From Conidiobolus incongruus B7586 (taxonomy: Eukaryota > Entomophthoromycota > Entomophthoromycetes > Entomophthorales > Conidiobolaceae): a stretch of 14,341 bases of DNA. The stretch lies in the NCBI GenBank assembly GCA_000697335.1, contig JNEM01014691.1, positions 1 through 14,341 on the forward strand, written 5' to 3'. Positions 8,394-14,341 of the stretch are shown here, piece after piece. A program made the translations under genes and the position numbers. Under the pieces are notes generated by a model, which saw nothing but the letters and a program-made list of their open reading frames with translations, had not been told where the DNA came from and searched no databases. Each line of letters opens with the position of its first letter. Position 1 is the first letter of the stretch.

Positions 8394-10729
8394 TCACTAA
8401 ATTTGATATAAATTATGAATATAATTCACATTTTTCATCAGTTTGTAAAATGATCAATTATAGATAATATTAAATTTAATGAAGAATATGATCAATGCCA
8501 TTTTTAACTAAAATATCCAATGAATCAATATAATCAAAAAGAATGCTATCCTCGGTTACCATAACTAACTTTATAAGTTAAGCAATTAATTAATCTATTT
8601 AAATTTTGTTATATTAATTAATTCATTTAAATTCATTTATTAATAACTATTAAGAACCTCATATTTAATGAATCATAGTTGTATTAGGAATTTTTATCTT
8701 TGTTGAAATTACATAAATTCAAATTATATGTTGTAGCGATCTGATAAATGAGAATTTTTCAAGCTTTAGAATATATTTGCAGTTATGATTATATTTTAAT
8801 TGAACTTGATCCAATTTCAAATATTTATTTATTTTGGAAAAAAAATAATTAAAATTATATTTCTAATTAAGTAATTTCGCTTTATTTCTGGCAATTTAAT
8901 ACTGATTAATATAATTCTTTATCCAGAATATTTTTCCTTTTTTTTCATAGAATTCTTTCAGAATTATTTTTTGGAAGATTATGGTTTTAATTGTTGGTAG
9001 TAATTTGACCATGTATATAGCAATTTTGACCAATTGAATGAATATTATAAAGCTGTTCCTATTTCAGGAATACTTTGTTAATATTATTATTAACTAAGTG
9101 AAATTACATATCCCGGTATTCATAATTTGCAATTTATTCTATCAGTATCCATTCAATATATTGATATCCATCACTATCAATAAACTGAGATGACTAATTT
9201 CATATAATTTATCACAATCACTATCAATAATCATTAAATACCTCCATTTCAAAAAAATTATGATGCAATTTTAATATAATATTAAAAGGAATCAAAACTT
9301 GATCAAAATTTTAATTCAATATTATCCTTAACTGTTATTAGGAAAAGGGGATCTCAAATCGCCTAGTATAGATAAATATTTTCTAGTCATTACTTTAATA
9401 ATTATATTATTTTATATTCCAGAATTCTCAATTTTTCAAAATTTATATTAGTGGTAATTATCAAACCGATGATAATGATTTAAATAAAACTTTGAAAAAT
9501 AGCCCTAATTAATATTGAACAGTATCTTTGAATGGATGAATGGATAGATTAGGTTTCCTATATCACGGATTAATAGTATACCCTCAATATTTGATTTATT
9601 TATGGCCAATAAAGGCATTGAATGAGGATATAAAAACCTGATTAAAATATGTTTTTTTACATAATAGACATAAGAAAAATAATATTGACGACAATCCTGA
9701 GATGGAATATTAGTGGTTTATTAGTAAATTTTTGATTATATTATTCCTAAGAAACCATTCAGAAAAATTAATTAATTAATTTATTAGGAGTTTTTTCAAG
9801 AGGAATATTAAAAATATTTTTATAAATTTATCAATTTTTTTGAATTTGACCTATTAATTTCATTTAAAATATCGAATGGTTTTAACAATTAGGAAATTAT
9901 TGGAGTATTATATAATTGAATTATTAATAATTATGTTTGAATATATTGAGAAAAGTATGAACATGGTATATATTACAGGAATTTATTTAATACTCAAATG
10001 TTAATTCCTCATTTGTTAAATCCAAAGTGTTTAATGAAAATTTCAAACAGAAATTTAATTCACAATATACTAATGAATATTATGGTCAACGGAATTTTGA
10101 AATTACTTCAAAAATAAACTTATCATTAATAAAGAGTATAAAATATTATAATTATATTGAAAATAACAGCCAATTTACCACATATCTAAAGAATTTATCA
10201 TGCAATATTTTCACTTTTATTTCATTCCAACTTTTAAAATTTGCTATAATATTATAATCTAAGTTTAAAATAATCATCATATTAAACGAATTCTTAGCTT
10301 TTTATGGAGTTTTTGCTTTTAAGGGCCGACTTGAATATATTGTAACCATTCAAGCCATAACAATATTCTAGATCTAAATTTAATATATAATATTATACTA
10401 CAAATATTTGTAAAAATTTAAATTAGATAAATTAATTTGCATTTTTCTCAAGTTTTTATTTAATACATTTTTACACAATAGTATTTTAACCCTTTATTCT
10501 TATTTAACTTAATATTTTCACTTAAATTATATACTTTTATGGCTGATATATTTTGGCCGTATAATCAAAGCATTAATACAAAATCCATATAGATCAATAA
10601 ACTACGTAAAACATATTCAATCTCACAAATATAATCATAATTGTATTCAGTAAACTTTGAAAATCAAAACCATGTCATAAATTTTGTTTATTACTTTGTA
10701 CTCTGTTAATACTTGAAAATTTTCCAACT

Positions 10730-11010
10730 TGTCGGAATTGGAAATAGCGATCATTCACGTTTCAAAGGAAACCTGAATACTCTGATAATTATTACAGCAT
10801 TCCTCCGTTGTTGCATTGTTGGTGACAAATACTAACCAAATTGTTGAGTTATAAGAATTATTTTTAATAATGGCCAAAACTCCATTTTCTTTCGATTAAA
10901 TTTGAGGTGAACATTGATAATCAAGATCATAAGATTTGAAAACGTTTAAAATTCGCTCTATTTTCATCTTGCAGAGGGTTATTCCGGTTTGGATCTTTGT
11001 TAACCTCCAT
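10730..11010. other. GC-raised island of unknown nature, possible decayed coding DNA
   Basis: GC content is visibly higher (roughly 35%) than in the flanks. On the minus strand an ATG at 11010 opens 27 codons to a stop ending at 10927. A second, ATG-less stretch of 46 codons spans 10895-10755 in another frame. Both have mixed amino acids rather than the Asn/Ile/Lys-rich output of random AT-rich DNA. A 41-codon frame on the plus strand is equally plausible, so strand is not settled. I recognise no family. A small dyad, GTTTC-AAAG-GAAAC, lies at 10759-10772 with arms 10759-10763 and 10768-10772. It may be an old host gene fragment, a small RNA gene or nothing. Confidence 0.25.
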
Positions 11011-11384
11011 AGGATATTTTGACTTATTTGTTAATTATCAACTTCATTCAATCTGTTAATTATCGCGAAATTATTGTCCACAATTGACATTTTTGACACT
11101 TTTTACCATGTTTGATTTAAACTGAATGATTTGGTTTTTTGCAGAACTGTTGATTTTGAAAATTACTTCTGTGTTACATATATAGTAAATATTCAACAAA
11201 AATTTCTCAAAAATTGAATTTTGAAAATAGTTGGGAATTACATAATTTGTAATATATTGGTAATATGAAATATGTTGATTAAATCAAAAACACTTTCTAA
11301 TAGCAACATACATGCAAATACCATTATAATTGTGTTTTATTTTAAGGTCAATTAAAAATATATGTTTTAAATATTTAATTCTTG

Positions 11385-11421
11385 ATTAAAAATCAGATTT
11401 TGAGGTAAATTATTCATTAAT
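11385..11421 (+). repeat. Dispersed ~40-base motif, copy 4 (weakest)
   Basis: ATTAAAAATC, then TTTTGAGGTAAATTATTCATTAAT. The block order agrees with copies 1-3, but only one G run of reduced length remains. Taken alone this copy would not be convincing. Confidence 0.2.
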
Positions 11422-12484
11422 TTCTTTGAATTTAACCAAACTTTTAAATGACAGATTATCTACAAATTGCAATAGCAGAAACATTGTGTCAGATGCTATA
11501 ATCATAAATTATACCTTAATCCAATTGATACCTCATAATAAATAGTATATAACTATACAACTTAGTCAAAACATTATCATGTTTGGATATCCCGATCAAA
11601 TTTTAAATTTTATTTTTTTATAATTATTTCTAGAATATATTTCCGAATATCAATTTGAGAAATTAAAACTATTTATACATATATTTTTATTGAGCTATTT
11701 ATGACTAATATATATCCATTGATTGAACTTTGAACCCCTAAGTAGATTTATGTTCAGTCTAGATATTCCAAAATGTTTCACAATAAACTTTCCATGTAGA
11801 TAAATATAATGCTTAGATATGTTAAAATTTTACTTAAAAACAAGATATAATACTAAATATGATGTGATAATTGTTTCAATAAAATATGATAATTGTTATA
11901 GTTAGAGCTCATAAATATTTTAAATAATGATGTAATCAATTAAGTATTTCAACAATTACAAAATAAATTTGTATGCGAATAAAATATTATTATTGAATTT
12001 TGAAATTGAGATTACTTGATGTCGAAAGGAAGCGCCTAAATTAGTAATATATAGTGATTTATTTATTCAGTTTTAATGTCACCGTATATATTTCCATTTT
12101 ACTGATGGCTATCATTAGTTTAATGTATATTATGATTATAAATCAACTAACATTTATTTACTAATCAAGATCAATATCTTTGTATATAATTATTATTTGT
12201 AATTAGTGAAAATTGATTCAAATAATAAATCTATCACATTAATTGTTAGAGACTATTCAGTTGCGAATTATAGGACATTGAAATAATCAATATTAAATCA
12301 TAATGTATACTTTTGATGTAAATTTTTTAAAAAAATTTTTTGTATTATAATTTAGGCTTAATCAATTTGTCTTTTATATTATTATCAAGTTTAACATATT
12401 TAAAACATTAAGAATTAAAATAAATAATAATAGTAAAAAATTGATAAATATTATATAATATTAAACTTCAATTGTATATATAAT

Positions 12485-13480
12485 ATTAATAGAATAATAT
12501 CGGATATAATTACTAAATTTATTAGATACATATTATTTCAATTTATATATTTAATATATTTAATCTTGAATTTTAAAATTTATTATAGTTAATTGAATAA
12601 CTTTAATTTAATATAAGATTATAATTTAAAATCTATCATGAAATTATTATTACTATATAAATTAAATAACAACATAGTTTTAAATTTAAACTTTCATATA
12701 ATATTTAGTATATAATCAATAAAAATACCTAAATAATTTAAAATTAATATTTTATTATTAATAATTTTTACCATATTTTTGGTAAACTTCTAATATATAA
12801 GAAATAGATCTTTTTATTAAAAACTGAAATTTAATATTTTATTAATTAATTAAGATTATTTGAAAGAATTCTTTTTATAAGCAAATTTTAAATATCTAAA
12901 ATAATAATAACCATATAGTTTATAATTTGCTTAGTATATTAAATAGGGTAATTTTTTCGAATTATTTTTATTTTATAATTTTTTATAATTTTTAGTTTAT
13001 ATATCTGAAAATATTATTCTGAATAATAAATATTTTTATTTTATAGTGAGAGAATATATCATAAATAACTTGATTTGAATAATAAAAATACATATTATTA
13101 ATTAATTATTCTATTGGAATACAATTAAAAAACTATTTAAAATAATTTTTAATTCAGTATTATTAAAGAAATTAAGTAATAACATAAGATTAAATTTAAT
13201 ATTAAATAAAAATATTAATATATAACTGATAAAATATAATATCCAATTTAAACTAATATTTTTATCTATTATTAATAATTTTTCATATATTTGTGGCAAG
13301 CTTTTAATACTCAAAAAATAGTCTTTCTATTAAAAACTCAAATTTAATATTTTATAAACTAAATTAATTTATATGCAGGAATTTTTTTTCCATTAATAAT
13401 ATTTTTTAATTTCCGAAAATAATTATAAATATATAGGTTATAATCTAGTAAATATAATAAATATATTTTTTTTATTTTTG
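12485..13480 (-). mobile_element. Tandem pair of broken Ty1/copia-like gag fossils
   Basis: Two diverged units lie in the same orientation about 514 bases apart, roughly 12485-12960 and 12990-13480. The best-aligned parts, 12754-12842 and 13268-13355, agree at about 84% by eye over 89 bases. Similarity continues in both directions with small length changes. On the minus strand the second unit has a 67-codon open stretch (13314-13111) with SLPQIYEKLL followed by an NISL block. This recalls the 'SLP.sYe.l' block of copia-type gag proteins, and the first unit has a related stretch. The fossil is broken in both units and looks old. No LTRs, protease, integrase or reverse transcriptase are identifiable nearby. 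The duplication is well supported. The copia assignment is tentative. Confidence 0.4.
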
Positions 13481-14154
13481 TCATATAAAAAATATTTTAT
13501 AAGTTTGGTTATATATATTTGTTATTATTATATAATATTATTAATATCTTTAATTTATAGTAAAAAAATTCAATCAATATAATTATATTTAACTAAAATT
13601 TATTAATAATTAGTTTATTTTTAAAAATTAAATAAGAAAACCATATATTAATATAATGAATTGAAATTCATTATAATGATAAATATTTGTTTATCAATAC
13701 AGTATTTATTTATTAAAGTTTTTAAAGAGGATTATTTTAGCTTAATTCAATATTTTGGTTTATTTTAGATAAAATATAATATAAAGGGGTTTAAGATTCA
13801 TTACTTGTAATAATCTATTATAAAGGCTTACACTCTTAATAGTATTTTAATAAATTTTATTTAACTATAGTTATTTAAGTTTTATTTCTATCTTATGTTC
13901 AATTTTAAGATATTTTTTTTAGATATTTATTATCTAATCCTAGTATATTTTTTAATATATTTAATATAATTATATAATTAATTTTAAACTACTTAGAAAA
14001 TTTTTAGCTAAAAATAAATATCATTTTTCAATATATTTATTTATTTTATTAATTAATGAAAGAGTAATAATATGAATTAGTCTTCTAAATATAAGAAAAT
14101 TTTAAATAGTCTTCTTTCGAGATTTAAAATGATAGATCTAATCATAAATCATAG
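13481..14154. other. Gene-free, extremely AT-rich right flank
   Basis: About 90% AT, with no gene, RNA or clear repeat that I can support. A third unit of the tandem pair was looked for at the expected spacing and not found. Confidence 0.6.
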
Positions 14155-14224
14155 ACTTAAATAAAGCATTATCTTAATTGGTTATTAATAGATAATAAAT
14201 GCTTTTAAAAGCTTATAGTTAAGT
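14155..14224. repeat. Compound inverted repeat near the right end
   Basis: Outer arms ACTTAA (14155-14160) and TTAAGT (14219-14224) enclose AAAGCATT (14163-14170) and AATGCTTT (14198-14205), with a further ATCT/AGAT pair inside. GCTTTTAAAAGC at 14201-14212 is itself a perfect palindrome and would compete with the inner stem. Most arms are AT-rich, so chance is a real alternative. Confidence 0.4.
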
Positions 14225-14341
14225 TTTAGTTATATTAAAACAAATTACTTTTGATTATCCTTTTTTAAATTATTATAATCAAATTTAAAGTAAATTTTTG
14301 AACAAAAATACTTGAATAAAAAAAATATAAAGTATATATAT
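14225..14341. other. AT-rich tail of the window
   Basis: No gene or recognisable signal. The last bases are A/T-only runs ending in a TA repeat. Confidence 0.6.

Larger units (their letters stand above)
6341..12484. other. Gene-free AT-rich region downstream of the zinc-finger gene
   Basis: No convincing gene was found on either strand over about 6.1 kb. Open frames are short and of the length expected by chance at this composition. The longest, 76 codons from a GTG at 10027, is rich in Asn, Ile, Lys, Phe and Tyr and has no recognisable motif. Specific items inside are listed separately: dyads at 7034-7116 and 8288-8393, dispersed-motif copies at 7135-7169 and 11385-11421, and a GC-raised patch at 10730-11010. 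AT content rises again past about 12300. No tRNA-like T-arm or D-arm was found by eye. Confidence 0.6.

Noticed and set aside
10027-10257. 76-codon open frame from a GTG on the plus strand
   Set aside because: It has no ATG at its start, no motif, and an Asn/Ile/Lys/Phe/Tyr-rich composition. At about 78% AT, one or two frames of this length are expected by chance in a window of this size.
14290-14320. Possible decayed partner of the left-edge terminal repeat (ACAAAAATA)
   Set aside because: Only the A-rich half agrees. The CACTG end and CCC block are absent, and no TA-flanked boundary is clear.

Overview
The window looks like nuclear DNA from a fungus with very AT-rich intergenic sequence. 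The only clear gene encodes a two-finger C2H2 protein whose DNA-reading helices match those of the fungal Msn2/Msn4 stress regulators. The lineage below fungi cannot be fixed. The GC-rich gene in an AT-rich desert would suit an early-diverging fungus or an AT-isochore of an ascomycete.

Layout. Bases 1-18 look like the terminal inverted repeat of a Tc1/mariner-type DNA transposon, cut off by the window edge. About 20-900 and 12300-14341 are extremely AT-rich (roughly 90% by eye). The intervening non-coding DNA is milder (about 70-80% AT). The gene at 5133-5924 is about half GC and reaches about 60% GC over the zinc fingers. Upstream of it (about 4820-5130) lie two perfect dyads, a TATA-like box, an initiator-like site, and an alternative reading with a small upstream ORF and a 52-base intron-like segment. 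Downstream is an apparent 3' region with a hairpin next to AATAAA.

The rest holds no convincing host gene. It contains perfect dyads with unusually high GC for the surroundings (6212-6275, 7034-7116, 8288-8393), four diverged copies of a motif of about 40 bases, a GC-raised island at 10730-11010, simple repeats and a compound inverted repeat near the right end. At about 12485-13480 two diverged units of about 510 bases lie in tandem. On the minus strand they resemble part of a Ty1/copia gag region, and they are read here as a broken fossil.

The window does not show a multi-gene system. It is best read as one isolated transcription-factor gene with a compact promoter in decayed, transposon-derived AT-rich DNA. 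The most testable points are the alternative 5' structure of that gene and the unexplained GC-bearing dyads.
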